From Lachnospiraceae bacterium (GTDB lineage Bacteria > Bacillota > Clostridia > Lachnospirales > Lachnospiraceae), in contig CAAGMZ010000028.1 of NCBI GenBank assembly GCA_900771195.1, positions 1 to 14,927 of the forward strand: a DNA stretch of 14,927 nucleotides, given 5' to 3'. Of this stretch, positions 1 through 6,496 are shown piece by piece; position 1 is the stretch's first letter; each line of letters opens with the position of its first letter. Made by a program: the position numbers and the translations under genes. The notes below the pieces were generated by a model. That model did no database searches. It was not told where the DNA came from and saw only the letters and a list, made by a program, of their open reading frames with translations.

Positions 1-2
1 CC

Positions 3-521
3 AACACCAACAAGCTTATAAAGCAGTACGAATGGGCTACCGTCCTCAAAACCGGCTCCACGAGCCTCGCGGGGTTCTGTCTGTCCGCTTCTGCCTGCAA
101 AAACAACATTCAGCTTATATCTGTTGTCATGGCATCACCAAGCGGCAAGACCAGAGTTTCCGACTCAATCGCTCTTTTAAACTACGGTTACGGCATCTGC
201 AGCCTTTATAAAGATAATGACATGCCAAAGCTTTCCCCCGTGCCCGTAAGCCGTGGTTCCAAGGAGTACGCGGATTGCCGATATTCTTCAGAGTTTTCCT
301 ATCTTTTCCTGGAAAATTACGATTCATCCCTTATAGAAAAAAATCAGGAATTTCTCGAAAATATAAAAGCACCCATAAATGAAGGAGACACGCTTGGGCA
401 GCTTGTATATAAATACAACGGTAATCTGTTGGGGACTGTAGATATCGTGGCTTCCGAAAATATTGCAAAAGCAACACTGGGCAGTACCCTGAAAACACTG
501 TGGCTGCAATATCTTTCGTGA
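3..521 (+). CDS. dacA: D-alanyl-D-alanine carboxypeptidase (penicillin-binding protein 5 type), 3' part only
   Basis: The gene enters from the left edge; about 172 C-terminal residues are present, read in the frame that starts at base 3. The motif LKTGST (KTG codons at 48-56) is the third active-site box of serine DD-peptidases. The SxxK and SxN boxes must lie before the window. After it comes a stretch of the kind GFCLSASACKNNIQLISVV and then SDSIALLNYGYG, as in PBP5-type enzymes running into their C-terminal beta domain. Members of this family trim the terminal D-Ala from peptidoglycan stem peptides outside the membrane. The last ~90 residues are poorly conserved, and I see no obvious amphipathic membrane anchor at the end (terminal LWLQYLS is short). 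Stop TGA is at 519-521. It is transcribed toward cstA and followed by a hairpin terminator. The family call is firm; the exact paralogue (DacA, DacB or DacF type) is not decidable from this fragment. Confidence 0.88.
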   Translation, partial: NTNKLIKQYEWATVLKTGSTSLAGFCLSASACKNNIQLISVVMASPSGKTRVSDSIALLNYGYGICSLYKDNDMPKLSPVPVSRGSKEYADCRYSSEFSYLFLENYDSSLIEKNQEFLENIKAPINEGDTLGQLVYKYNGNLLGTVDIVASENIAKATLGSTLKTLWLQYLS

Positions 522-579
522 AATTCCGGATTCAGGGAGCTGCCCCGCGTGGCTTTTTTCTTCTATTTTCTGTTCCGGT

Positions 580-620
580 GCCCCGCTGCACTTGCCATGC
601 GGGGCCTTTTCCCGTTTTTC
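580..620 (+). terminator. Intrinsic terminator after the carboxypeptidase gene
   Basis: A perfect 7-bp GC stem, GCCCCGC (580-586) with GCGGGGC (599-605), is followed on the + strand by CTTTTCCCGTTTTT. A second copy of GCCCCGC lies at 542-548 and could compete for the same 3' arm. The minus strand has no comparable T tract after this stem, so it serves the + strand gene better than the convergent cstA. Confidence 0.65.
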
Positions 621-622
621 CT

Positions 623-2311
623 TTACGCTTCTGCTGATTTCTTTGCCGTAAACAGTTTCTTAAGACAGCTGAATGCCACAAGCACACCTAATATCATAAG
701 CAGAATAGCCACTATAAACTGAAGTCCGTCCACAAGGAATGTAGCATTTCCGGCAATCATGTTCTTTACAAGTGCTATTGTCTTCTGCACAAGGGCTGTT
801 GATGTAACGGCAAGCATGATAAACATCGGTGCATAAAGCGTCCAGCCCGTTCTGCCCGTAGTCTTTAGGAATACGGCAAGTGCAATGAGCACAAGCGCTG
901 CCAAAAGCTGGTTTGCCGAACCGAACAGAGGCCATACATTGTTATATCCGCCAAGGGTGAGCAGATATCCGAAGAACAATGTGATTATTGTGGCAAAATA
1001 CTTATTGGTAAGTATCTTCTGCCATACAGGCATTTTGGAAGTATCCGTCGTGTCTCCCAGAAAAAGCTCCTGGAATGACATACGGCCTATTCTTGCAACC
1101 GAGTCAAGAGATGTGAGTGCCAGCGCAGATACGCACATTGTCATGAATACTGTTGCAACCTGTACCGGAAGTCCAAGCTTCTCGAGGAATCCTGCAACAC
1201 CGCTTGAAAATATGGCAAAAGGAGTTCCGGCAGGCTTCGTGCCGTCTACTGCAACTGCTCCCACAACTACAAGGGCTACTATACCAAGCAGCGACTCAAC
1301 CACCATTGCGCCATACCCTACCATAGGCATATGTTTTTCATTGCTTATGGTCTTTGATGATGTTCCCGACGAGACAAGGCTGTGAAATCCCGAAACAGCC
1401 CCACATGCGATGGTTACAAACAATGTGGGAAAAAGATAGCTGCCATTTACATTAAAACCGTTAAACGCATTGAGCTGCATTGAGGGATGGGCAACAAACA
1501 CACCTATTACCGCACCTCCAATCATACCTAAAAGCATGAATGTGGTCATATAATCTCTGGGCTGCATGAGAAGCCACATGGGCATTACGGATGCAAGGAA
1601 AAGATATGCCATGATGATGTAAATCCATGTAGACTTTGTTGCATACATGGGAAGCTTCATTCCAAGTGCAAACATTCCCACAAGAAGTGCTACCGCAACA
1701 ACTGCGCGGACTACCTCGTTCATTTTACCGACACGTTTCTGTATCAGACCGAATATGACGGCGACACCGATAAAAAGCATTGATATAGAAGCTGCTGACG
1801 CATTCGCATAGCTTGTCTCACTTGTCATACCCTCAACGCCCTTACCTACAAATGTTCCTGCAACCATGTCGGTAAAAGCCGCTATGACAAGAAGTGTGAA
1901 AAGCCAGCAGAAAAGCATAAAAAGCTTTCTTCCGAATTTGCCTATGTACTTCTCGATTATCATTCCCATTGACTTTCCTTCGTTCTTAACCGAAGCATAA
2001 AGTGCGCCGAAATCCTGAACCGCTCCGAAAAACAGACCGCCTATCAGGAGCCAGAGCATAACAGGAATCCATCCAAATACCGAAGCAAGTATGGGGCCGG
2101 TTACAGGTCCTGCACCTGCTATTGATGAAAACTGATGGGAAAATACCGTAAATTTTGATGACGGAACATAGTCCTGTCCGTCCTCATGTGTGTAAGCAGG
2201 CGTCTTTGCCTTGGGATCAAGTCCCCATTTTTTGGCAAGCCATCTTCCGTAAAGAAGATACCCGGCTGCCAGAACAACAATACCGATTAATACAATTACC
2301 AGACCATTCAT
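623..2311 (-). CDS. cstA: CstA-family carbon starvation protein / peptide or organic-acid transporter
   Basis: A 562-residue, strongly hydrophobic protein. The N-terminal signature FSHQFSSIAGAGPVTGP (residues 57-73) and the following FGW-P-W-GG-FF-GAVQDF region are typical of the CstA domain; the C-terminal half fits the CstA five-helix extension. It lies in the cytoplasmic membrane with many helices. Relatives in enterobacteria take up peptides (CstA) or pyruvate (BtsT/YjiY); which substrate applies here is not visible in the sequence. Start ATG (2309-2311) has only a very close AGGA next to it; a better AAAGGAG lies 22 bases upstream beyond a small hairpin (separate entry). The gene has its own promoter and a T-box leader, so expression should respond to uncharged tRNA, which favours an amino-acid or peptide role over pyruvate. 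No clear minus-strand terminator follows the stop. No frameshift or truncation is seen. Confidence 0.93.
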   Translation of the reverse strand: MNGLVIVLIGIVVLAAGYLLYGRWLAKKWGLDPKAKTPAYTHEDGQDYVPSSKFTVFSHQFSSIAGAGPVTGPILASVFGWIPVMLWLLIGGLFFGAVQDFGALYASVKNEGKSMGMIIEKYIGKFGRKLFMLFCWLFTLLVIAAFTDMVAGTFVGKGVEGMTSETSYANASAASISMLFIGVAVIFGLIQKRVGKMNEVVRAVVAVALLVGMFALGMKLPMYATKSTWIYIIMAYLFLASVMPMWLLMQPRDYMTTFMLLGMIGGAVIGVFVAHPSMQLNAFNGFNVNGSYLFPTLFVTIACGAVSGFHSLVSSGTSSKTISNEKHMPMVGYGAMVVESLLGIVALVVVGAVAVDGTKPAGTPFAIFSSGVAGFLEKLGLPVQVATVFMTMCVSALALTSLDSVARIGRMSFQELFLGDTTDTSKMPVWQKILTNKYFATIITLFFGYLLTLGGYNNVWPLFGSANQLLAALVLIALAVFLKTTGRTGWTLYAPMFIMLAVTSTALVQKTIALVKNMIAGNATFLVDGLQFIVAILLMILGVLVAFSCLKKLFTAKKSAEA

Positions 2312-2340
2312 TTCCTTTTTCGCCTTCAGGCGACTCCTTT
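2312..2340 (-). promoter_or_regulatory. Ribosome binding region of cstA with a hairpin between Shine-Dalgarno and start
   Basis: Reading the minus strand, AAAGGAG (2340-2334) is followed directly by TCGCC (2333-2329), loop TGAA (2328-2325) and GGCGA (2324-2320), a perfect 5-bp stem, then AAAAGGAA and the cstA ATG. The linear spacing of the good Shine-Dalgarno to ATG is 22 bases, too long. With the 14-base hairpin folded, 8 bases remain, which is optimal. The alternative GGA at 2315-2313 lies only one base from the ATG. Bridging by the hairpin is an inference. Confidence 0.45.
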
Positions 2341-2362
2341 CATAATATTGAAATCTTGCATT

Positions 2363-2685
2363 ACAAAGAGCAAATTCCAGATAAGCACAAAAAACCTTCG
2401 TCCTTATTACTCATCAAGACGAAGGCTGTAAACTTCCGCGTTACCACTTTATTTGCCGCCCAAAAGCGACCGCTCTGTCTCATCTCGCAGCCCATCGGCA
2501 TTGAAATAAGCTTCTCTTTAACGGTAGAAAACCGGTGACACCTACTGTTCTTCGGACGAAGAAATTCAGTGCACTGCTCGCAGAGGATAATTACCGGAAA
2601 AATACGCTGCCTCACACCGGCCGCCAGCTCTCTGAAGTATCTTCACTCCGATAACCTTATTCTGTTCTTTGCATTTGCTCTTTGT
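2363..2685. repeat. 13-bp perfect inverted repeat enclosing the T-box leader
   Basis: ACAAAGAGCAAAT at 2363-2375 and its exact reverse complement ATTTGCTCTTTGT at 2673-2685 bracket the T-box leader. With the predicted cstA transcription start near 2688, the distal copy would be the first bases of the RNA and the proximal copy lies just beyond the attenuator terminator, 51 bases before the cstA ATG. The two could pair only in read-through transcripts. Confidence 0.7.
2389..2425 (-). terminator. T-box attenuator terminator
   Basis: CCTTCGTC (2425-2418) pairs perfectly with GACGAAGG (2402-2395) across a 15-base loop and is followed by six T residues (2394-2389) on the minus strand. It lies 10 bases after the T-box core and shares bases with the antiterminator, as in the T-box mechanism. 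Confidence 0.88.
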
Positions 2686-2688
2686 TTG
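2389..2688 (-). promoter_or_regulatory. T-box riboswitch leader of cstA
   Basis: Read on the minus strand, the region holds the order of elements expected of a T-box: a stem I region with AGAGAG (K-turn/GA motif, about 2632-2627) and a GGTGTGAG distal element, the post-stem I sequence AGTAGG (2546-2541), the T-box core TGGTAACGCGG (2446-2436), and a terminator (2425-2389). The antiterminator can be drawn: AAG before and GCG after the TGGTAAC bulge pair with CTT and CGT at 2420-2415, bases shared with the terminator's 5' arm. The bulge UGGU would pair with tRNA ending ACCA, so discriminator base A. The specifier sits in CACTGAATTTCTTC (about 2572-2559); UUC or UUU (Phe) fits best, while AUU (Ile) is an alternative. 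Ser (G73) is disfavoured by the bulge. Uncharged tRNA should allow read-through into cstA. Confidence 0.88.
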
Positions 2689-2694
2689 ACAACT

Positions 2695-2723
2695 AAAATA
2701 TCACTATGCCTCAGGCATGTCAA
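2695..2723 (-). promoter_or_regulatory. Promoter of the T-box leader and cstA
   Basis: TTGACA (2723-2718), a 17-base spacer and TATTTT (2700-2695) on the minus strand. The -35 and most of the spacer lie inside the last codons and stop of the upstream permease gene. The spacer contains a perfect palindrome, ATGCCT-G-AGGCAT (2718-2706), which may be an operator or chance. The predicted start is near 2688. Confidence 0.72.
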
Positions 2724-3657
2724 TACCTTTTGGGGATTTTTTCCGGACCGGAAGCTGCGCCAGAATAATGGCGGCAAAAATAAGCCCGCAGCCTGCCAGC
2801 TGCCTTGCACCCATTTTCTCCCCCAATATAAGCCACCCGGCAATCACCGAAAACACTGACTCCAGACTCATAAGCATTGATGCAAAGGTAGGAATAAGCC
2901 CATTCTGCCCGATAATCTGAAGAGTGTACGCAACTCCGCAGGAAAGTACTCCCGCATACAGTATAGGAATCCATGTGCTGAAATTTCCAAACGGTATCGC
3001 CCACTCTTTAATCCCCGGGACAGAATGCTTCATGTCCAGCACAAACATAGGAACAACACTTAACAGGCCACATACAAAAAACTGTATGCAGGACATTCTT
3101 ACACCGTCAACGAGCGGCGAAAAATGGTCCACTATCAGAATGTGTCCGGCAAAAAGAACGGCGCATAAGAGCACCATAAGGTCGCTCTTTTGGAACTCCA
3201 CCTCTCCGTTCATACACAGAAGATACAGGCCCACAACCGCAATCACTATCCCAATCCATATGTTCCAGCCGCATTTTTTCTTAAGAAACAGTCCGAATAA
3301 CGGCACCAGCAGAATATAGCAGGCTGTCAGAAATCCGGCTTTTCCTGCGGCCGTCCCCATATTTATTCCTATCTGCTGTGCTGATGATGCCAGAAAAAGA
3401 ACTGTGCCACAGCATATTCCTCCGATGATGAGAGTCCTGCGGCTATCGGCATCATGCGGTTTTCTGTCTGACGGTTTGATTCTGTCAAGAAGCATAATGA
3501 CCGGAATCAGAACAATTCCACCTATGAATGAGCGTATTCCGTTAAATGAGAAAGAGCCAACTGCATCGCCGCCCTCGCTTTGCGCAACGAATGCAACTCC
3601 CCATATAAGTGCCGTAAGCACCAAAAGCAGTGAATTTCTTATCTGTAATTTTTTCAT
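2704..3657 (-). CDS. EamA/DMT-superfamily permease
   Basis: About 317 residues with ten likely membrane helices in two repeated EamA halves. The first half opens LLVLTALIWGVAFVAQ; the second ends with the PTFASMLMSLESVFSVIAGWLILGEKM pattern typical of drug/metabolite exporters (split here as PTFASMLMSLESVFSV then IAGWLILGEKM). It should act in the cytoplasmic membrane as an amino-acid or metabolite exporter or importer; the substrate is not predictable. I chose ATG at 3657 because GAGG lies six bases before it. An ATG four codons earlier (3669) lacks a ribosome binding site. It follows citrate synthase by about 50 bases with a hairpin between, so it is probably partly co-transcribed. A loop with basic and acidic residues (about 50-75) is hydrophilic. 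No defect is seen. Confidence 0.88.
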   Translation of the reverse strand: MKKLQIRNSLLLVLTALIWGVAFVAQSEGGDAVGSFSFNGIRSFIGGIVLIPVIMLLDRIKPSDRKPHDADSRRTLIIGGICCGTVLFLASSAQQIGINMGTAAGKAGFLTACYILLVPLFGLFLKKKCGWNIWIGIVIAVVGLYLLCMNGEVEFQKSDLMVLLCAVLFAGHILIVDHFSPLVDGVRMSCIQFFVCGLLSVVPMFVLDMKHSVPGIKEWAIPFGNFSTWIPILYAGVLSCGVAYTLQIIGQNGLIPTFASMLMSLESVFSVIAGWLILGEKMGARQLAGCGLIFAAIILAQLPVRKKSPKGIDMPEA

Positions 3658-3669
3658 ACCAAGCCTCAT

Positions 3670-3698
3670 AAAAGCGGCTGACGCTCAATGCGCCAGCC
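3670..3698 (-). terminator. Hairpin with short T tract between citrate synthase and the permease gene
   Basis: On the minus strand GGCTGGCGC (3698-3690) pairs with GCGTCAGCC (3684-3676), nine pairs including one G-T, with a five-base loop, followed by GC and TTTT (3673-3670). The T tract is short and runs into the permease start region, so it may be a partial terminator that lowers expression of the permease gene. Confidence 0.5.
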
Positions 3699-3704
3699 CG
3701 CCTG

Positions 3705-5057
3705 TCATCTTTCGTCCATATTCCTGTAATCTCTCACGGTCATTATACTCTTATACGCCGGTCTGATGATTTTGTCAACATTTATCAGTTCCTCAATACG
3801 GTGTGCGCTCCACCCCACAATTCTTGCAATGGCAAAAATAGGTGTATAAAGCTCCATCGGAATATCAAGCATGCTGTACACAAACCCGCTGTAAAAATCC
3901 ACATTGGCGCTGACGCCCTTATATATATGGCTCTTTGCGGCAATCTCCTCGGGTGCAATCCGCTCTATCATTGAGTACAGCGCAAACTCATCCGTATGAT
4001 GCTTCTCTGTTGCAAGCATCCGGACAAATGATTTAAATATGCGTGCTCTCGGATCGGAAATGGAATAGACCGCATGACCCATTCCATATATAAGTCCGCT
4101 TCTGTCAAAAGCATCTTTATCAAGTATTCTGCGCAGGTATGCCCGGACTTCGTCCTCGTCCTTAAGATCCCTGACATTCTCTCTCAGGTCATTCATCATC
4201 TTTACAACCTTAATATTCGCACCACCATGCTTAGGTCCCTTAAGTGATGATAATGCCGCCGCAATAACCGAATATGTATCTGAACCTGCCGATGTGACAA
4301 CCCTCGTGGTAAAAGTAGAGTTGTTGCCGCCTCCATGCTCCATATGCAGAACCAGAGCGGCATCAAGAACTTTTGCTTCCACATCTGAGAACTTCTTATC
4401 CGGTCTCAGAAGTCTGAGTATGTTCTGGCTGAAGGAAAGACTGCTGTCAGGCCTGTGTATATACAGACTTTCATTAAGCTCGTAATGACTGTACGCCTGG
4501 TAACCATAAACTGCCAGCATCGGGAAAACGCTTATCAGTGATATACACTGCCTGAGTACATTCTCAATCGACAGATCAGATACATTGTCATCATATGATG
4601 CCAGCGTCAGAAGGCTCTTGGTAAGAGAGTTCATAATATCGCTGCTTGGTGCCTTCATAATTACATCCCTGGTAAAATTGGTAGGCAGCGTCTGACTTGC
4701 ATTTATCACTTCGGAAAACCGCTTCAGCTGTGACCTGTCGGGCAGTTCTCCGAACAAAAGCAGATATGCAGTTTCCTCAAATCCGAATCTGCTGTCTTCC
4801 CTGAAGCCCTTAACAAGATCGTAAATATTATAGCCTCTGTAATACAATTCGCCATCGCACGGAACAGACTTCCCGTCAACTTCATCAAATGACTTTATCA
4901 GAGAAATATTGGTAAGCCCTGATAAAACGCCCTTTCCGTTCTTATCCCTGAGTCCCCTCTTAACCCCGTATTCATCGTAAAGTTCACCGCTTATCCGTTC
5001 CTGTTCAATACACTTTTGGGCATACTCTCTGGCAAATTCAGCCATTGTGTTGTCCAT
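3705..5057 (-). CDS. gltA: Citrate synthase (possibly citrate/2-methylcitrate synthase)
   Basis: A 450-residue enzyme joining acetyl-CoA and oxaloacetate to citrate in the cytoplasm. The catalytic set is visible (numbered from the chosen start): His277 in GPKHGGAN, His328 in GMGHAVY and Asp387 in ANVDFYSG, plus the oxaloacetate-site HMEHGGGNN (His241). The SDPRARIF region after the second His fits substrate-binding arginines. It is longer than the ~370-residue Gram-positive CitZ type and has an extended N-terminus, as often seen in Clostridia. Start: the minus strand reads AGGAAGG-GTGATGAGC-ATG. I chose the ATG at 5057 (nine-base spacing); GTG at 5066 directly abuts the Shine-Dalgarno, and ATG at 5063 is close. 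It stands alone without aconitase or isocitrate dehydrogenase in the window, so I expect a glutamate-supply role, which is an inference. A methylcitrate activity cannot be excluded. Confidence 0.93.
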   Translation of the reverse strand: MDNTMAEFAREYAQKCIEQERISGELYDEYGVKRGLRDKNGKGVLSGLTNISLIKSFDEVDGKSVPCDGELYYRGYNIYDLVKGFREDSRFGFEETAYLLLFGELPDRSQLKRFSEVINASQTLPTNFTRDVIMKAPSSDIMNSLTKSLLTLASYDDNVSDLSIENVLRQCISLISVFPMLAVYGYQAYSHYELNESLYIHRPDSSLSFSQNILRLLRPDKKFSDVEAKVLDAALVLHMEHGGGNNSTFTTRVVTSAGSDTYSVIAAALSSLKGPKHGGANIKVVKMMNDLRENVRDLKDEDEVRAYLRRILDKDAFDRSGLIYGMGHAVYSISDPRARIFKSFVRMLATEKHHTDEFALYSMIERIAPEEIAAKSHIYKGVSANVDFYSGFVYSMLDIPMELYTPIFAIARIVGWSAHRIEELINVDKIIRPAYKSIMTVRDYRNMDER

Positions 5058-5261
5058 GCTCATCACCCTTCCTATTAATATTTATAACTACAGACTCTCC
5101 CACAAAAACACATCTAATGTCTGCATAGTTTGGGAATAAGTCAATATTAACATATTTAAGGGCTTCTGTGCCATACTTTATAAAAATTTAATTTTTATTT
5201 AACATTTTATTATTTTTATTTATCTGACAATTCATACTAATACGACATCTCCATGCAGCAA

Positions 5262-5297
5262 ACGCCATGCAGATAATCTTTCTTATCCGCATGGCGT
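5262..5297 (-). terminator. Long hairpin after rplT, probable end of the infC operon
   Basis: A 15-bp stem: minus-strand ACGCCATGCGGATAA (5297-5283) pairs with TTATCTGCATGGCGT (5276-5262) with one G-U, around a six-base loop. The mismatch is G-U in minus-strand RNA but A-C in plus-strand RNA, so it is better kept on the minus strand. The following T tract is poor (TTTGCTGC). The rest of the 5067-5368 gap is AT-rich; it must hold the citrate synthase promoter, but I cannot choose between several weak -10-like sites. CCATGCAG occurs twice, at 5251-5258 and 5265-5272. Confidence 0.55.
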
Positions 5298-5368
5298 CCC
5301 CCGTTTTATTATGATTTTGTTATATATTCACTGTCCGTTATAACAATAAACATACACATAAAGTTCAA

Positions 5369-5728
5369 TTAGTTGTTAAGACAAGCCTTAGCTGTCTCTG
5401 CAAGCTTGGCAAATGCAGCAGGATCATTAACAGCTGCCTCAGCAAGCATCTTTCTGTTCATCTCGACACCGGCAGTCTTGAGGCCAAACATAAACCTGCT
5501 GTATGAAAGCCCGTTGATTCTTGCGGCAGCATTGATTCTTGCAATCCAAAGCTGTCTCATCTGTCTCTTCTTCTGCTTTCTTCCTGCATATGCTGATGTC
5601 AAAGCCCTCATTACAGACTGCTTTGCAACTCTGTACTGTTTGGAGCGGGCTCCTCTGTATCCTTTAGCCAGTTTAAGAACTCTGTTATGTTTCTTCTTTG
5701 CGTTTAATCCGCCTTTAATTCTTGCCAT
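5369..5728 (-). CDS. rplT: 50S ribosomal protein L20
   Basis: 119 residues, the usual length. It opens MARIKGGLNAKKKHNRVLKLAKG, and has the RGARSKQYRVAKQSVMRALTSAYAGRKQKKRQMR basic region (shown here in outline as RGARSKQYRVAKQ and AYAGRKQKKRQMR) and LWIARINAAARINGLSYSRFM, all typical of L20. It binds 23S rRNA early in large-subunit assembly and, in Firmicutes, represses its own operon at the leader. AAGGAGG lies ten bases before the ATG. It is third in infC-rpmI-rplT, 27 bases after rpmI. Confidence 0.98.
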   Translation of the reverse strand: MARIKGGLNAKKKHNRVLKLAKGYRGARSKQYRVAKQSVMRALTSAYAGRKQKKRQMRQLWIARINAAARINGLSYSRFMFGLKTAGVEMNRKMLAEAAVNDPAAFAKLAETAKACLNN

Positions 5729-5755
5729 TTTAGTTCATCCTCCTTACAATACCAA

Positions 5756-5953
5756 TTACATATACGGTAAAATCTTCTTCATGTTCTTTTCGTTCGTGCT
5801 GTCAACAAGTGCTGACTTTCTGAGATTTCTCTTTCTCTTAGCAGTCTTCTTGGTCAGGATATGGCTCTTATAAGCTTTCATTCTCTTAAGCTTACCTGTT
5901 CCTGTAACTTTAAAACGCTTTGCAGCAGCCTTGCTTGTCTTCATTTTAGGCAT
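5756..5953 (-). CDS. rpmI: 50S ribosomal protein L35
   Basis: 65 residues, normal for L35. It begins MPKMKTSKAAAKRFKVTGTGKLKR and continues with KAYKSHILTKKTAKRKRNLRK, the lysine/arginine-rich pattern of this small large-subunit protein. AAGGAGG lies nine bases before the ATG. It sits between infC and rplT with a 28-base gap to infC, in the conserved translation operon. Confidence 0.98.
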   Translation of the reverse strand: MPKMKTSKAAAKRFKVTGTGKLKRMKAYKSHILTKKTAKRKRNLRKSALVDSTNEKNMKKILPYM

Positions 5954-5981
5954 AATATAAATCCTCCTTAAGATTATTTCA

Positions 5982-6488
5982 TTAATGTTTCTCAGCTAAT
6001 ACAATAGCTATGCTTCTGCCCTCAACCTTGGCCGGTTTCTCGATGACTGAGCAGTCAGCAAGTGCTTCGGCAACATCATCAAGGATGTGTTTACTGGTCT
6101 GCATGTGTGCCATCTCACGTCCCCTGAAACGAAGTGTAACCTTTACCTTGTCACCTTTCTCCAGGAACTTGCGTGCCGAATTGATCTTGGTATTAAGGTC
6201 ATTAGCTTCAATATTGGGAGATAACCTTACTTCCTTGATTTCAACAATTTTCTGCTTCTTCTTGGCTTCCTTTTCCTTACGTGCAAGCTCATATCTGTAC
6301 TTTCCGTAATCAACTATCTTGCACACGGGCGGTTTTGCAGTCGGAGCAATCTTCACAAGATCAAGCTCTGCCTCCTTAGCTAACTTCATAGCATCCTTGG
6401 CAGACATAATGCCGATCATCTCTCCGTTCTCGCCAATAAGTCTCACTTCTCTGTCTCTGATCTGTTCATTAATCATTAAATCAATAAT
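5982..6488 (-). CDS. infC: Translation initiation factor IF-3, predicted ATT start
   Basis: Binds the 30S subunit and checks start-codon pairing. The family core INEQIRDREVRLIGENGEMIG, split as INEQIRDREVRLIG and ENGEMIG, then the lysine-rich linker (RKEKEAKKKQK) and the C-terminal domain with KVTLRFRGREMAH, are all present. Start choice: the minus strand has a strong GGAGGT (6502-6497), eight bases, then ATT (6488-6486) followed by ATT GAT TTA ATG. The first ATG (6476) is 20 bases from the Shine-Dalgarno, too far. Non-AUG AUU starts are established for infC in E. coli and Bacillus, where IF-3 represses its own rare start codon. From ATT the protein has 168 residues. An open frame continues upstream to 6557, but that part covers the leader hairpin and is not coding. 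First gene of infC-rpmI-rplT. Confidence 0.95.
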   Translation of the reverse strand: MIDLMINEQIRDREVRLIGENGEMIGIMSAKDAMKLAKEAELDLVKIAPTAKPPVCKIVDYGKYRYELARKEKEAKKKQKIVEIKEVRLSPNIEANDLNTKINSARKFLEKGDKVKVTLRFRGREMAHMQTSKHILDDVAEALADCSVIEKPAKVEGRSIAIVLAEKH

Positions 6489-6496
6489 GGTAGTGT

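Noticed and set aside
885..1385. Open frame of 166 codons on the plus strand
   Set aside because: Antisense to cstA, no ribosome binding site or recognisable motif; the cstA protein in the same bases is clearly real.
2326..2343. Five-codon upstream reading frame (M-K-G-V-A) before cstA on the minus strand
   Set aside because: Its ATG has no ribosome binding site; the AAAGGAG it contains is better read as the cstA Shine-Dalgarno.
2361..2615. Open frame of 84 codons on the minus strand, and plus-strand frames at 2155-2538 and 2569-2859
   Set aside because: They cover the T-box leader and its terminator, which explain the sequence better; no Shine-Dalgarno sites.
2664..2692. Alternative promoter for the T-box leader starting with TTGTCA
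   Set aside because: No acceptable -10 at 16-18 bases; the TTGACA-N17-TATTTT site just upstream is much better.
5373..5873. Open frame of 166 codons on the plus strand across rplT and rpmI
   Set aside because: Antisense to two certain ribosomal protein genes.
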